Assembly (NCBI RefSeq): GCF_003206615.1
Contig: NZ_PZJW01000002.1
Coordinates: forward strand, 124,001-188,000
Origin: Salinicola acroporae
GTDB lineage: Bacteria; Pseudomonadota; Gammaproteobacteria; Pseudomonadales; Halomonadaceae
Direction: 5' to 3'
DNA: 64,000 nucleotides
Of the stretch, positions 9,502-18,602 are shown in pieces (positions within the stretch are counted from its first letter, which is position 1; each line of letters begins with the position of its first letter). The translations under genes were made by a program, and so were the position numbers. The notes under the pieces were generated by a model, which did not search any database, was not told where the DNA came from, and saw nothing but the letters and a program-made list of their open reading frames with translations.

Positions 9502-9524
9502 AAGCCCGCCATGAAGGCGGGCTT
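9502..9524 (-). terminator. Rho-independent terminator of rpmE
   Basis: On the minus strand AAGCCCGCC (9524-9516), loop TTCAT and GGCGGGCTT (9510-9502) form a perfect 9-bp stem followed by further T residues. It lies 35 bp beyond the rpmE stop. Confidence 0.88.
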
Positions 9525-9559
9525 CTCGACAACCGTTCGGTTCTCGGCGTGACGCGATC

Positions 9560-9775
9560 TCAACCGCGACGAACCGCAGCTCCGAAACGCTTGTTGAAAC
9601 GCTCGACGCGGCCACCGGTGGTCGCCTGCTTCTGCTTGCCGGTGTAGAACGGGTGACACTGCGAGCAGACGTCGACGTGGAAGTCTTCGCTGGCCGTGGT
9701 GCCGATCGAATGGGTCGCGCCACAGGAACAAGTCGCCGTGACTGTCTTGTATTCGGGATGAATAGACTGTTTCAT
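9560..9775 (-). CDS. rpmE: Ribosomal protein L31 (zinc-binding form)
   Basis: This 71-residue large-subunit protein is the C+ type of L31. It carries CSCG (residues 16-19 region) and CSQC with the following His, the zinc ligands seen in E. coli RpmE; the C- paralogue lacks them. The start at 9775 gives the conserved MKQSIHPEY; an extension to 9853 has no homology. It is a single-gene transcript, divergent from priA and closed by its own terminator. Zinc-bound L31 is commonly swapped for YkgM-type paralogues during zinc starvation, but no such paralogue is in this window. Confidence 0.96.
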   Translation of the reverse strand: MKQSIHPEYKTVTATCSCGATHSIGTTASEDFHVDVCSQCHPFYTGKQKQATTGGRVERFNKRFGAAVRRG

Positions 9776-9950
9776 CGTGAAGCCTCGCTTTGCGGTGTAC
9801 CGCCACCTGATCTGTTGCCAGGCACCGTACACGGATAGGGAATCGCGGTTCACTCCCGCGCGACCGGCCCGCCTAGAATCCCGTAACCCGTCTCGTCTAG
9901 CGATGGCGGTATCACGGATAAGAGACGCACCCTACGTCGGAAGGCGGCGC

Positions 9951-9979
9951 ATTTTAGCAGAATTGTTCACGGAGGCCAA
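9951..9979 (-). promoter_or_regulatory. Candidate rpmE promoter overlapping the priA ribosome-binding site
   Basis: On the minus strand TTGGCC (9979-9974) is followed after 17 bp by TAAAAT (9956-9951), preceded by TGC as an extended -10. The -35 box covers the GGAGG that serves the priA TTG start on the other strand. This predicts an rpmE leader of roughly 170 nt. Confidence 0.55.
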
Positions 9980-12232
9980 TTGGCAGATTCCAGTACCGCC
10001 CCCGGGAGCGCGGCACCGCCCGTGCCTCGGATTCTTCGTATCGCCGTTCCCACGCCGCTGAGGCGACTGTTCGACTATCGCCCCGCGGGCCAGCCCCCTG
10101 CCGGCGGCTGGTGCCCCGGCCTGCGGGTCAAGATTCCGTTCGGTCGGCGTTACCTGGTCGGGATCGTGATGGAGTGCGCGATGGAGAGCGAACTGCCGGC
10201 CAGCCAACTGAAACCGATCACGGAACGGCTCGACGACGAGCCGCTACCGGCTGACTGGCTATGGCTCTGCCAATTTACCGCCCGCTACTACCAACACTCA
10301 CTGGGCGATACGCTGCATCACGCCCTGCCCGGCCCACTGCGCCAGGGACGACCGCTCGAGGCACGCAGCCGCGAGCGATGGCAGCTCAATGCGCCCGAGG
10401 CCGCCGCCCTCGATGCCCTGAGCCGCGCACCACGCCAACGCGAGCTGGTCCGGCTGCTGGCCCAGCATCGCCACGGCATGATCACCTCCGCCATCACCGC
10501 GCAGGGGTATGCGCGCCCCCTGTTGCAGGGGCTGCTCGACAAGTCGCTGGTCACTTGCATCCATGAACCGCTGACCGCCAGCGAGAGCTGGTCGGGTGCG
10601 CTGCTCGCCGAACCGGCCCTGCCGCTCAACCGAGAACAGGCCGCCGCACTCGCGGCGCTCCACGAGGGACTGGACCGCTTTCACCCGTGCCTTCTCCATG
10701 GCGTGACGGGAAGCGGCAAGACAGAGGTCTACCTGCAACTGATCGAGGCGGTCCTGGGCCAGGGCCGCCAGGCGCTGGTGCTGGTGCCCGAGATCGGCCT
10801 GACGCCGCAGACCCTGTCGCGCTTTCGCAAGCGCTTTCGCGCACCGGTCGTGGCGCTGCACTCGGGCCTCACCGACCTGGAGCGCCTGGATGCGTGGGAG
10901 GCCGCTCGCAGCGGGCGCGCGCCAATCGTCATCGGTACCCGCTCCGCCATCTTCACGCCGCTGGCGCGACCCGGCGTGATCATCGTCGACGAGGAGCACG
11001 ACGGCTCGTTCAAGCAACAGGATGGCTTGCGCTACCACGCCCGCGACCTGGCGATGGCGCGCGCCCACCGCGATGGCGTACCGATCCTGCTGGGCAGTGC
11101 CACCCCATCGCTGGAGAGTCTGGCCCAGGCGCGCAGCGGACGCTATCGACATCTTCGGCTGACCCAGCGGCCCAGCCGCCACGCCCCGGCCAAGCTCGAA
11201 CTGGTCGATCTGCGGGGGAGGCAGCGCCAGGGCGGGCTGATCCCGCCGGCGATCGACGCCATCCGTCAGGCACTGAAAGCCGAGGGCCAGGTGCTGGTCT
11301 TCATCAATCGGCGCGGCTTCTCGCCGTCGCTGGCGTGTCATCAGTGCGGCTGGATTGCCGAGTGCCGCCACTGCGACTCTCGGATGACGCTCCATCGTCA
11401 GCCGCCGCGCCTGGTTTGTCATCACTGCGAATACCAGACATCCCAGCCGGACGCCTGTCCAGGTTGCGGCAGTGCCGACCTGCGGCCGCTCGGCGCCGGC
11501 ACCGAGCGCAGCGAGGAGACGCTCGCCACCCTGTTCCCCGACACTCCCGTCTATCGCATCGATCGTGACAGTACACGGCGCAAAGAAGCCTTCGACCAAC
11601 TGCTGACCGAGATTCGACGCGGCGAACCGAGCCTGCTGGTGGGAACCCAGATGCTGGCCAAGGGGCACCATCTTCCCCACGTGACGCTGGTGGTGGTGGT
11701 CAATGCCGACGCCGGTCTCTATGCCAGCGATTTTCGCGCGCTCGAGCAGAGCGCCCAGTTGCTGGTCCAGGTGGCTGGTCGTTCCGGTCGCGCCGACCGG
11801 GCCGGGCGCGTTCTGGTCCAGACACTGCATCCCGACGACCCCAACCTGCGGCTGCTGGCGGACAGCGGCTACGATGCGCTGGCCTACCAGATGCTCGAGG
11901 AGCGGCGCCTCGCCGGTCTGCCCCCCTATCGTTACCTGGCGCTGGCGCGTTTCGAGGCCACTCGCGAGGAGGATGCCCGCCAGGCCGCGGAGGCTGCCGG
12001 CGACGCCGTCCGCCAGTGGCTCGCCGAACGCCAGTCGCCGGTGCACTGCCTGGGGCCCGTGCCCGCACCGATGGAACGCCGCCAGAACCGCTACCATGTC
12101 CAGCTCATGCTCTCCGCGGAAAAACGCAGCGCGCTGCACGAGGCGAGCGCCTGGCTGGTCGGCTGGATGGAGGGCGCCGCCTCGCGCCGTGTCCGCTGGT
12201 CACTGGATATCGACCCGATGACGTTGAGTTGA
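9980..12232 (+). CDS. priA: Primosomal protein N' (replication restart helicase PriA)
   Basis: PriA recognises stalled forks and D-loops and reloads the replisome. The 750-residue product has an N-terminal 3'-DNA-binding domain (IAVPTPLRRLFDYR). Walker A is GVTGSGKTE near residues 241-249, the DEEH box (VDEEHDGSFKQQDGLRYHARD region) is near 337, and the helicase C lobe contains paired zinc cysteines (CHQC, CRHC, CHHC, CPGC) from about residue 453. I accept the TTG start at 9980 because a GGAGG sits 4 bases upstream; the next in-frame ATG would delete the start of the DNA-binding domain. A heptamer array begins 2 bp past the stop. Confidence 0.95.
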   Translation: MADSSTAPGSAAPPVPRILRIAVPTPLRRLFDYRPAGQPPAGGWCPGLRVKIPFGRRYLVGIVMECAMESELPASQLKPITERLDDEPLPADWLWLCQFTARYYQHSLGDTLHHALPGPLRQGRPLEARSRERWQLNAPEAAALDALSRAPRQRELVRLLAQHRHGMITSAITAQGYARPLLQGLLDKSLVTCIHEPLTASESWSGALLAEPALPLNREQAAALAALHEGLDRFHPCLLHGVTGSGKTEVYLQLIEAVLGQGRQALVLVPEIGLTPQTLSRFRKRFRAPVVALHSGLTDLERLDAWEAARSGRAPIVIGTRSAIFTPLARPGVIIVDEEHDGSFKQQDGLRYHARDLAMARAHRDGVPILLGSATPSLESLAQARSGRYRHLRLTQRPSRHAPAKLELVDLRGRQRQGGLIPPAIDAIRQALKAEGQVLVFINRRGFSPSLACHQCGWIAECRHCDSRMTLHRQPPRLVCHHCEYQTSQPDACPGCGSADLRPLGAGTERSEETLATLFPDTPVYRIDRDSTRRKEAFDQLLTEIRRGEPSLLVGTQMLAKGHHLPHVTLVVVVNADAGLYASDFRALEQSAQLLVQVAGRSGRADRAGRVLVQTLHPDDPNLRLLADSGYDALAYQMLEERRLAGLPPYRYLALARFEATREEDARQAAEAAGDAVRQWLAERQSPVHCLGPVPAPMERRQNRYHVQLMLSAEKRSALHEASAWLVGWMEGAASRRVRWSLDIDPMTLS

Positions 12233-12234
12233 TA

Positions 12235-12368
12235 TCACGAGCCGCGAGCCGCGGGAGTCAAAATCTTGCCCTCGAGCGAAAAATGCAGCATCGCTGGCTT
12301 TTTCGCTCGAAGCTCGAAGCTCGAAGCTCAAAGCTCAAAGCTCAAAGCTCGAAGCTCGAAGCTCGAAG
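12235..12368. repeat. Composite heptamer element, copy A (after priA)
   Basis: The element starts 3 bases after the priA stop with TCACGAGCCGCGAGCC (12235-12250), itself read as degenerate CACGAGC-type heptamers. A hairpin follows with arms TCGAGCGAAAAA (12272-12283) and TTTTTCGCTCGA (12299-12310). Nine 7-bp units then run from 12306 to 12368: three CTCGAAG, three CTCAAAG and three CTCGAAG. Because seven is not a multiple of three, every frame reads through as a repetitive Leu-Glu-Ala-Arg-Ser-type peptide, so apparent reading frames here are artefacts. Confidence 0.9.
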
Positions 12369-12381
12369 CTGAGCATCAGGG

Positions 12382-12410
12382 TTTAAAGCCTTGCGCCAAT
12401 CACTGATAAT
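12382..12410 (+). promoter_or_regulatory. Candidate argS promoter
   Basis: TTTAAA (12382-12387), 17 bp, then GATAAT (12405-12410) matches the sigma-70 consensus at 9 of 12 positions. It lies just downstream of heptamer copy A and 114 bp before the argS start. Confidence 0.5.
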
Positions 12411-12524
12411 GGCCGCCTTTTACCAGCGTCGTGGCGGCAGGTTCACGACGTCCAGATTCGCGGAATCCCGCGCCGGGTCGAGCCCCTGGCCTCAGGCCCT
12501 GGCCCCACGACGATGAAGTAGCCC

Positions 12525-14210
12525 ATGAAAGAGACGATTACCCAACTGCTCGACACCGCTGTCGCCACGCTCCAGGGCGCAGGCGATCTGCCGGCCGACC
12601 TGAGCCCCGCCATCAAGGTCGACCCGACCCGCGACAAGGCCCACGGCGACTATGCCACCAACCTGGCGCTGGTGCTGGCCAAGCCGGCCGGCTGCAAGCC
12701 GCGCGACCTGGCCGACAAGCTGATCGCGGCGCTGCCGGAGAACGACGCGATTCGCCGCACCGAGATCGCCGGGCCGGGCTTCATCAACTTCTTTGCCGCC
12801 ACCGACGCCATCGCCGGCATCGTCAGCCAGGTTCTCGACGCCGGCGACACCTTCGGGCGCAGCCTGATCGGTGCCGGCGAGAAGGTCCAGGTCGAATTCG
12901 TCTCCGCCAACCCCACTGGGCCGCTGCACGTCGGCCATGGTCGTGGCGCCGCCATCGGCGACTGCCTCTGCCGGTTGCTGGAAGCGACCGGTTTCGACGT
13001 CACCCGCGAGTTCTACTACAACGACGCCGGCGCCCAGATCAACAACCTGATGCGCTCGGTTCAGGCGCGTGCCCGGGGGCTCGGTCCCGATGACGAGGGC
13101 TGGCCCGAGGATGGCTATCGCGGCGACTATATCGCCGATGTCGCCCAGGCCTACCTGAGCGGTGAAACCGTGACTGCCGATGACCGCGAGGTCACCGCCA
13201 AGGCCGACCCGGACGACGGCGACGCCATTCGCGCCTTCGCCGTGGCCTACCTGCGTCGCGAGCAGGACCTGGATCTCAAGGCATTCGGGGTCGAGTTCGA
13301 CGTCTATTTCCTGGAGTCCTCGCTCTACGCCGAGGGCCGTGTCGAGGAGACCGTCAATGCGCTGGTCGCCGGCGGCCACACCTACGAGGCGGACGGCGCC
13401 CTGTGGCTGCGCACCACCGACTTCGGTGACGACAAGGACCGGGTGATGCGCAAGTCCGACGGCGACTACACCTACTTCGTGCCCGACGTCGCCTACCACT
13501 ACAACAAGTGGCAGCGCGGCTTCACCACCGTGATCGACGAACAGGGAGCCGACCACCACTCCACCGTCACCCGGGTTCGCGCCGGGCTGCAGGCGCTGGA
13601 AGTCGGCATTCCCCAAGGCTGGCCGGACTACGTGCTGCACCAGATGGTGCTGGTGACCCGCTCCGGGGTCGAGGTCAAGCTCTCCAAGCGCGCCGGCAGC
13701 TATGTCACGCTGCGCGATCTGATCGATGAAGTGGGCCGTGACGCCACCCGCTATTTTCTCGCCGCCCGCCGCGCCGACTCCCAGCTCACCTTCGACATCG
13801 ATCTGGCGCGCTCGCAGACCAACGACAATCCGGTCTACTACATCCAGTACGCCCATGCCCGCGTCTGCAGCGTGCTACGCAAGGCCGAGAACGATGACCT
13901 CGGCTTCGACCATGGCGTCGCGATGGCCAACCTGGAGCGCCTCGACGCCCCCCAGGAGAAAGCCCTGATGAATCGGCTGGCACGCTATCCGGATAGCCTC
14001 GAGCGTGCAGCCCGCGCCCGCGAGCCGCATCAGATCGCGCAGTATCTGACCGACCTCGCGAGTGATTTCCACACCTGCTACAACGCCCAGAAAGTCATGG
14101 TCGACGATGCCGGGCTGCGCAATGCGCGGCTGGCGCTGGGTCTGGCGACACGCCAGGTCATTGGCAATGGATTGGCGCTGCTCGGCGTCAGCGCCCCGGA
14201 GGAGATGTAA
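12525..14210 (+). CDS. argS: Arginyl-tRNA synthetase
   Basis: This class I synthetase charges tRNA-Arg. The 561-residue protein has an N-terminal additional domain (residues 1-110). It carries the HIGH-type motif in [10 protein letters not shown] near residue 135 and a KMSKS-equivalent KLSKRAG near 385, followed by the DALR-type anticodon-binding domain with YIQYAHAR. The start codon gives the usual hydrophobic opening ([10 protein letters not shown]). The ribosome-binding site is weak (GAAG-like). Its stop is 3 bp before the downstream SPOR-domain gene, so the two are likely cotranscribed. Confidence 0.96.
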   Translation: MKETITQLLDTAVATLQGAGDLPADLSPAIKVDPTRDKAHGDYATNLALVLAKPAGCKPRDLADKLIAALPENDAIRRTEIAGPGFINFFAATDAIAGIVSQVLDAGDTFGRSLIGAGEKVQVEFVSANPTGPLHVGHGRGAAIGDCLCRLLEATGFDVTREFYYNDAGAQINNLMRSVQARARGLGPDDEGWPEDGYRGDYIADVAQAYLSGETVTADDREVTAKADPDDGDAIRAFAVAYLRREQDLDLKAFGVEFDVYFLESSLYAEGRVEETVNALVAGGHTYEADGALWLRTTDFGDDKDRVMRKSDGDYTYFVPDVAYHYNKWQRGFTTVIDEQGADHHSTVTRVRAGLQALEVGIPQGWPDYVLHQMVLVTRSGVEVKLSKRAGSYVTLRDLIDEVGRDATRYFLAARRADSQLTFDIDLARSQTNDNPVYYIQYAHARVCSVLRKAENDDLGFDHGVAMANLERLDAPQEKALMNRLARYPDSLERAARAREPHQIAQYLTDLASDFHTCYNAQKVMVDDAGLRNARLALGLATRQVIGNGLALLGVSAPEEM

Positions 14211-14213
14211 ACC

Positions 14214-14912
14214 ATGGCACGCCGCCCCGCTCAGAACAGCCGCTCGTCCTCGTCCCGCCCTTCCCCCAAGGGCGCGACCACCAAGTCCCGCCCGCGCGCC
14301 TCGAACAGTGGCGGCGGTCTCGGCGGCATTCCGGGCTGGTTGTGGGCCATTGCCGGCCTGATCGCCGGCTTTGCCCTCTCGCAGTATCTGGACCGCTCCT
14401 CGCCGGAACCGGTGGCAGCCGTCGTGCCCAGGCCGACATCCAGCCAGACGTCGGCCCCCACCGATCAAGGCGGTGGCGGCAGTGGCACCGGCGGCCAGAG
14501 CAGCGCGCCCCAACAGCCGGCCACGCCGACGTTCGAGTTCTACACGCTGCTGCCGGAGACGGAAGTCATCGCGCCCAACAGCGACAGCGCGGAGCCCGCG
14601 CCGTCGCCCCAGGCCGCGCAGGAGGCCGCCGCCGACAATGCCGCCAACACCACCAAGCAGCCGACACCCAGCGGTGGCCGCTATGTACTGCAGGCGGCGT
14701 CCTTCCGCGACATCAATGATGCCGAGCGCCTCGCCAATCGGCTCAAGGATTTCGGCCTGCTGGCCAAGATCACCGACGTTCGCGCCAATGGCGATCAGCT
14801 CTGGCACCGAGTCCAGGTCGGCCCCTACGAGGATAAGCGCGAACTCTCCAGGGCCCAGGATCTGATGGTGACCCAGGGCATCGAACCGCTGCTGCTGCGC
14901 CTGCAGAACTAG
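14214..14912 (+). CDS. FtsN-like SPOR-domain cell division protein
   Basis: The 232-residue protein has a basic, Ser/Arg-rich cytoplasmic tail and a single transmembrane helix at about residues 41-61 ([20 protein letters not shown]). A long disordered periplasmic linker rich in Ala, Pro, Ser and Gln follows. A C-terminal SPOR domain occupies about residues 155-232 ([29 protein letters not shown]) and would bind denuded septal peptidoglycan. Topology and the position between argS and hslVU match FtsN in E. coli and the SPOR gene at this place in Pseudomonas. I leave the symbol blank because FtsN orthology rests on context and architecture. Confidence 0.85.
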   Translation: MARRPAQNSRSSSSRPSPKGATTKSRPRASNSGGGLGGIPGWLWAIAGLIAGFALSQYLDRSSPEPVAAVVPRPTSSQTSAPTDQGGGGSGTGGQSSAPQQPATPTFEFYTLLPETEVIAPNSDSAEPAPSPQAAQEAAADNAANTTKQPTPSGGRYVLQAASFRDINDAERLANRLKDFGLLAKITDVRANGDQLWHRVQVGPYEDKRELSRAQDLMVTQGIEPLLLRLQN

Positions 14913-14947
14913 GCGCCACGCCCCGGTACCGCTGCTGCTGTATCCCA

Positions 14948-14976
14948 ACGACCGACATCGCTTGTCGGTCGTTTTT
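14948..14976 (+). terminator. Rho-independent terminator after the SPOR gene
   Basis: ACGACCGACA (14948-14957) and TGTCGGTCGT (14963-14972) form a perfect 10-bp stem with loop TCGCT, followed by a T tract to 14976. It closes the argS-SPOR unit and separates it from hslVU. Confidence 0.92.
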
Positions 14977-15066
14977 GTCTGCCGGATTCCATGCGCGCCG
15001 CGCCCTCGTTCGGCGCGACACGTCGGGGCCGGCCTGTCACTGGCGCACGTCGCCGGTAAACCGTCG

Positions 15067-15093
15067 CTTGATTTCCCCCTTCTCCGCCCACAC
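15067..15093 (+). promoter_or_regulatory. Possible heat-shock (sigma-32) promoter of hslVU
   Basis: CTTGATT (15067-15073), a 12-bp spacer, then GCCCACAC (15086-15093) partly matches the sigma-32 consensus (CTTGAA, then CCCCAT). hslVU is a heat-shock operon in E. coli, which makes the location sensible. The region 14977-15225 otherwise holds no gene. The match is imperfect. Confidence 0.35.
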
Positions 15094-15180
15094 CTCTCGA
15101 GGCATGCCGCATCGCGTTCTTCGTTTCTCGTTCGAGACGGGCATCGTCAACCGGGAACGCGATCGCACAGGTTTTTTTCG

Positions 15181-15206
15181 GCGCCGCCTTTGCTATCCGG
15201 CGGCGC
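15181..15206 (+). promoter_or_regulatory. Stem-loop in the hslV 5' leader
   Basis: GCGCCGCC (15181-15188) and GGCGGCGC (15199-15206) form a perfect 8-bp GC stem with a 10-base loop, ending about 20 bases before the hslV start and just before the ribosome-binding site. A stem-loop in the hslVU leader has been described in E. coli as an mRNA stabiliser; this one may be analogous. Confidence 0.55.
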
Positions 15207-15225
15207 GTCATCAGGAGTCAACTGT

Positions 15226-15744
15226 ATGACCACTATCGTATCCGTGCGCCGTGGCGATCAGGTCGCCCTGGCCGGTGATGGCCAGGTGTCACTGGGCAAC
15301 ACGGTGATGAAGGGCAACGCCAGCAAGGTTCGTCGTCTCTATCGCGGCCAGGTGCTGGCCGGTTTCGCCGGCGGCACCGCCGACGCCTTCACCCTGTTCG
15401 AGCGCTTCGAGGCCCAGTTGGAGAAGTACCAGGGCCATCTGACCAAGGCGGCCGTCGAGCTGGCCAAGGAGTGGCGCACCGACCGCGCGCTGCGTCGTCT
15501 CGAGGCGATGCTCGCCGTCGCCGACAAGACGGCATCGCTGATCATCACCGGCAACGGCGACGTGGTCGAACCCGAGCGCGGTATCATCGCGATCGGCTCC
15601 GGTGGCCACTTCGCACAGGCCTCGGCCCGCGCACTGCTCGAGAATACCGAGCTCGGCGCCCGCGAGATCACCGAGAAATCGCTCAACATCGCCGCCGACA
15701 TCTGCGTATTCACCAATCATCAGATCACGCTCGAAGAGCTGTAA
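15226..15744 (+). CDS. hslV: HslV, proteolytic subunit of the HslUV protease
   Basis: HslV forms the two-hexamer proteasome-like core that degrades substrates unfolded by HslU. The 172-residue protein begins [10 protein letters not shown]; removal of Met exposes the catalytic Thr1. [13 protein letters not shown], the substrate-pocket GFAGGTADA and the C-terminal [12 protein letters not shown] are typical. The ATG at 15226 follows AGGAGT; a longer in-frame version to 14962 would bury the catalytic threonine and is rejected. It is followed 14 bp later by hslU. Confidence 0.97.
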   Translation: MTTIVSVRRGDQVALAGDGQVSLGNTVMKGNASKVRRLYRGQVLAGFAGGTADAFTLFERFEAQLEKYQGHLTKAAVELAKEWRTDRALRRLEAMLAVADKTASLIITGNGDVVEPERGIIAIGSGGHFAQASARALLENTELGAREITEKSLNIAADICVFTNHQITLEEL

Positions 15745-15758
15745 CGAGGCCGAACCCC

Positions 15759-17135
15759 ATGTCTGAGAAACCGTCCCAAGAACGCTCCAGCGCGCAGCCT
15801 GCGTTGACCCAGTCGGCGATGACACCGCGTGAGATCGTCCACTCGCTGGACCAGTACATCATCGGCCAGCACGACGCCAAGCGCGCCGTCGCCATCGCCC
15901 TGCGCAATCGCTGGCGCCGGATGCGCCTCGATGAGCACATGCGTGGCGAGATCGTGCCCAAGAACATCCTGATGATCGGCCCGACCGGCGTGGGCAAGAC
16001 CGAAATCGCCCGTCGCCTGGCGAAGCTCGCCGGTGCGCCCTTCCTCAAGGTCGAAGCGACCAAGTTCACCGAGGTCGGCTACGTCGGCCGCGATGTCGAG
16101 TCGATCATTCGCGACCTGATGGAGATGGCGATCAAGATGGTCCGCGAGCAGGCCAAGGTGGAAGTGCGCCACAAGGCCCAGGACGCTGCCGAGGATCGCA
16201 TTCTCGATGCCCTGCTGCCGCGTCCGCGGGGCAGCGAATACGATGCCGGCCGCGACGACTCCTCCACGCGCCAGGTCTTCCGCAAGAAATTGCGTGAAGG
16301 CCAGCTCGACGACAAGGAGATCGACATCGAGGTGACACCGGCCAGCCAGGGCGTCGATATCATGACCCCGCCGGGCATGGAGGAGATGACCAATCAGTTG
16401 CAGAGCCTGTTCGCCAACATGGGCAAGCAGAAGACCGAGACCCGCCGTGTGCCGGTCAAGGACGCCTGGAAACTGCTGCAGGACGAGGAAGCCGCCAAGC
16501 TGGTCAACGAGGAGGAGATCAAGCAGCGTGCGCTGGAAGCCGTCGAGCAGAACGGTATCGTGTTCATCGACGAGATCGACAAGGTCGCCAAGCGCGGCGA
16601 GTCCGGCAGCGGCGGCGATGTCTCCCGCGAAGGCGTGCAGCGCGACCTGCTGCCGCTGATCGAGGGTTCAACGGTCTCCACCAAGCACGGCATGGTGCGT
16701 ACCGACCATATCCTGTTCATCGCTTCCGGAGCCTTCCACCTCTCCAAGCCATCGGACCTGATTCCGGAACTGCAGGGTCGCCTACCGATCCGGGTCGAGC
16801 TGACGGCACTGACGCCGGACGACTTCAAGCGGATCCTGACCGAACCTTCGGCGGCACTGACCAAGCAGTATCGGGCGCTGCTCGACACCGAGGGCCTGGA
16901 TGTCCAGTTCACCGAGGACGGCATTTCGCGCATTGCCGAGATCGCCTGGCAGGTCAACGACGGCACCGAGAACATCGGCGCCCGCCGCCTGCACACGGTG
17001 ATGGAGCGACTGCTAGAGGAAGCCTCGTTCCAGGGCGGCGATTTCGCCAGCCCACTGGTCGTCGATGCCGACTATGTCAACGACAAGCTGGGTGAACTGG
17101 CGGTAGACGAAGACCTGTCGCGGTATATCCTTTAA
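15759..17135 (+). CDS. hslU: HslU, ATPase subunit of the HslUV protease
   Basis: HslU is the AAA+ unfoldase ring that docks on HslV. The 458-residue protein has Walker [10 protein letters not shown] (about residues 74-82), the pore loop GYVGRDVES, an intermediate (I) domain of about 130 residues, and Walker B VFIDEIDK near 267. The sensor-2 region is [15 protein letters not shown] and the C-terminal RYIL tail docks into HslV. The start [10 protein letters not shown] adds a short polar tail before the conserved [17 protein letters not shown]. Heptamer copy B begins 2 bp after its stop. Confidence 0.97.
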   Translation: MSEKPSQERSSAQPALTQSAMTPREIVHSLDQYIIGQHDAKRAVAIALRNRWRRMRLDEHMRGEIVPKNILMIGPTGVGKTEIARRLAKLAGAPFLKVEATKFTEVGYVGRDVESIIRDLMEMAIKMVREQAKVEVRHKAQDAAEDRILDALLPRPRGSEYDAGRDDSSTRQVFRKKLREGQLDDKEIDIEVTPASQGVDIMTPPGMEEMTNQLQSLFANMGKQKTETRRVPVKDAWKLLQDEEAAKLVNEEEIKQRALEAVEQNGIVFIDEIDKVAKRGESGSGGDVSREGVQRDLLPLIEGSTVSTKHGMVRTDHILFIASGAFHLSKPSDLIPELQGRLPIRVELTALTPDDFKRILTEPSAALTKQYRALLDTEGLDVQFTEDGISRIAEIAWQVNDGTENIGARRLHTVMERLLEEASFQGGDFASPLVVDADYVNDKLGELAVDEDLSRYIL

Positions 17136-17136
17136 G

Positions 17137-17223
17137 TCACGAGCCGCGAGCCAACGATGATCGCCACTTGCTGCCAACGCAAGTGGCGCTCGAAGCTCGA
17201 AGCTCGAAGCTCGAAGCTCGAAG
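17137..17223. repeat. Composite heptamer element, copy B (after hslU)
   Basis: The same 16-bp module as copy A (TCACGAGCCGCGAGCC, 17137-17152) starts just after the hslU stop. A different hairpin follows: arms CGCCACTTGC (17162-17171) and GCAAGTGGCG (17179-17188), loop of 7. Five perfect CTCGAAG units then occupy 17189-17223 and abut the stem. The ribosome-binding site of the next gene (CAGGAG) comes directly after the array. Confidence 0.9.
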
Positions 17224-17236
17224 TCAGGAGTCTGCC

Positions 17237-17620
17237 ATGCCCGCCCCCATCCCCACTCGCGTCCATTATCACAAGGGCGACCGTGAGCTCGAACTGGGCT
17301 ATCCCGACGGCCAGACCTATCGTCTGCCGATCGAGTTGCTGCGGGTCTACTCGCCCTCGGCGGAAGTCCAGGGCCATCATCCCAGCGAAGCCGTGTTGCA
17401 GACCGGCAAGCGCCACGTCGGCCTGCTGGATATCTCCCAGGCCGGTCGCTACGCCCTCAAGCTGCATTTCGACGATGGCCACGATACCGGGCTCTATACC
17501 TGGGAGTATCTCCACGACATGGCGACCCACCAGCAGGCGTGGTGGGAGAACTATCTGAGCCGGCTCGATCGTGCCGGTGCCTCCCGAGACCCCAGCGTGA
17601 TCCAGATTCATCAGGTCTGA
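17237..17620 (+). CDS. DUF971 family protein (GBBH-like N-terminal domain)
   Basis: The 127-residue protein matches the family that resembles the N-terminal zinc-binding domain of gamma-butyrobetaine hydroxylase ([42 protein letters not shown]). Its role is unknown; members elsewhere are linked to Fe-S or zinc handling. I chose the ATG at 17237 after CAGGAG; upstream in-frame codons come only from the heptamer array. The gene follows hslU in the Pseudomonas order as well. Confidence 0.88.
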   Translation: MPAPIPTRVHYHKGDRELELGYPDGQTYRLPIELLRVYSPSAEVQGHHPSEAVLQTGKRHVGLLDISQAGRYALKLHFDDGHDTGLYTWEYLHDMATHQQAWWENYLSRLDRAGASRDPSVIQIHQV

Positions 17621-17667
17621 AGCCGGCCGGTCCCTCCGTCCCCGATACCTGCCAGCCGCGATGCGCG

Positions 17668-17696
17668 CAGACAAGTTTACGACCAGACGCTACAAT
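17668..17696 (+). promoter_or_regulatory. Candidate ubiE promoter
   Basis: CAGACA (17668-17673), 17 bp, TACAAT (17691-17696) gives 4 of 6 and 5 of 6 matches to sigma-70. It lies about 150 bp before ubiE in a 224-bp gap with no gene. Confidence 0.5.
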
Positions 17697-17844
17697 GCGG
17701 ACTCGGTCGATTCACATCGATTGGCCTCGGCTCGAGCGCGTCGGTCACACGGCTCGGGCCGCTCGGCTGCCCATCGCCCGCACAGCGATGCCGCCGCCCC
17801 AACGGCGTCACGTTCGCCGCCCGCGTCATCTCGGAGAAAAGCAC

Positions 17845-18591
17845 ATGGACAAGCGCACGACCGACTTCGGCTATGAAAAGGTAGCGGTCGACGAGAAGGC
17901 CGCCCGCGTGGCCGACGTCTTTCACTCGGTGGCCGCGCGCTACGATGTCATGAACGACCTGATGTCATTCGGCATTCATCGCCTCTGGAAACAGCTGACA
18001 CTCGAGCGCAGCGGCGTTCGCCAGGGCCACAGCGTGCTCGACATCGCCGGTGGCACCGGTGACCTGACCCGCCAGTTCGCGAAACGCGTCGGCCCAGGCG
18101 GCCGGGTCATCCTGGCCGATATCAACGAATCCATGCTGCGCGTCGGGCGCGACAAGCTGATCGACCATGGCATTGGCGACAACGTCAAATACGTCCAGGC
18201 CAATGCCGAGAGCCTGCCGTTTCCGGACAACAGCTTTCACTGCATCACCATCGCCTTCGGCCTGCGCAACGTTACCGACAAGGACGCGGCACTGCGCTCG
18301 ATGACGCGAGTGCTGAAGCCCGGCGGACGCCTGCTGGTGCTGGAATTCTCCAAACCGGTCAACGGCCTGCTGTCGAAGGCCTACGACCAGTACTCTTTCC
18401 GTCTGCTCCCGCAGATGGGGCGTCTGGTCGCCAATGACGCCGACAGCTACCGCTATCTGGCGGAGTCGATCCGCATGCATCCCGATCAGGAGACGCTGAA
18501 GGGCATGATGCAGGCCGCCGGGCTCGAACGGGTCGAGTACACCAACATGACCGGCGGAATCGTCGCGCTGCATCGCGGCATCAAGCTCTGA
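17845..18591 (+). CDS. ubiE: UbiE, C-methyltransferase of ubiquinone and menaquinone synthesis
   Basis: UbiE transfers a methyl group from SAM to the 2-methoxy-6-polyprenyl-benzoquinol intermediate (and to demethylmenaquinol where present). The 248-residue protein shows both UbiE signatures: [17 protein letters not shown] and the SAM motif [12 protein letters not shown] near residue 68, with [12 protein letters not shown] and [15 protein letters not shown]. The start at 17845 follows GGAGA. It begins the ubiE-ubiJ-ubiB cluster, 11 bp before ubiJ. Confidence 0.97.
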   Translation: MDKRTTDFGYEKVAVDEKAARVADVFHSVAARYDVMNDLMSFGIHRLWKQLTLERSGVRQGHSVLDIAGGTGDLTRQFAKRVGPGGRVILADINESMLRVGRDKLIDHGIGDNVKYVQANAESLPFPDNSFHCITIAFGLRNVTDKDAALRSMTRVLKPGGRLLVLEFSKPVNGLLSKAYDQYSFRLLPQMGRLVANDADSYRYLAESIRMHPDQETLKGMMQAAGLERVEYTNMTGGIVALHRGIKL

Positions 18592-18602
18592 GGGCCGGCG
18601 AG

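Noticed and set aside
10298-12139. Long open frame (613 codons) on the minus strand inside priA
   Set aside because: It is fully antisense to a clear priA gene, has no recognisable domain and is typical of GC-rich third-position shadowing.
12306-12368. Possible CRISPR array
   Set aside because: The units are contiguous 7-bp tandem repeats without spacers and no cas gene is near.
12016-12372. Open frame ending in repetitive SKLEARS-type peptide
   Set aside because: The repetitive end is the heptamer array translated; the rest overlaps priA out of frame.
12391-12410. TTGCGC and GATAAT as an argS promoter
   Set aside because: The spacer would be only 8 bp; TTTAAA 9 bp upstream gives the proper 17-bp spacing.
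12492-13856. Open frame of 454 codons antisense to argS
   Set aside because: Shadow of argS; composition rich in Val/Gly/Asp with no motif.
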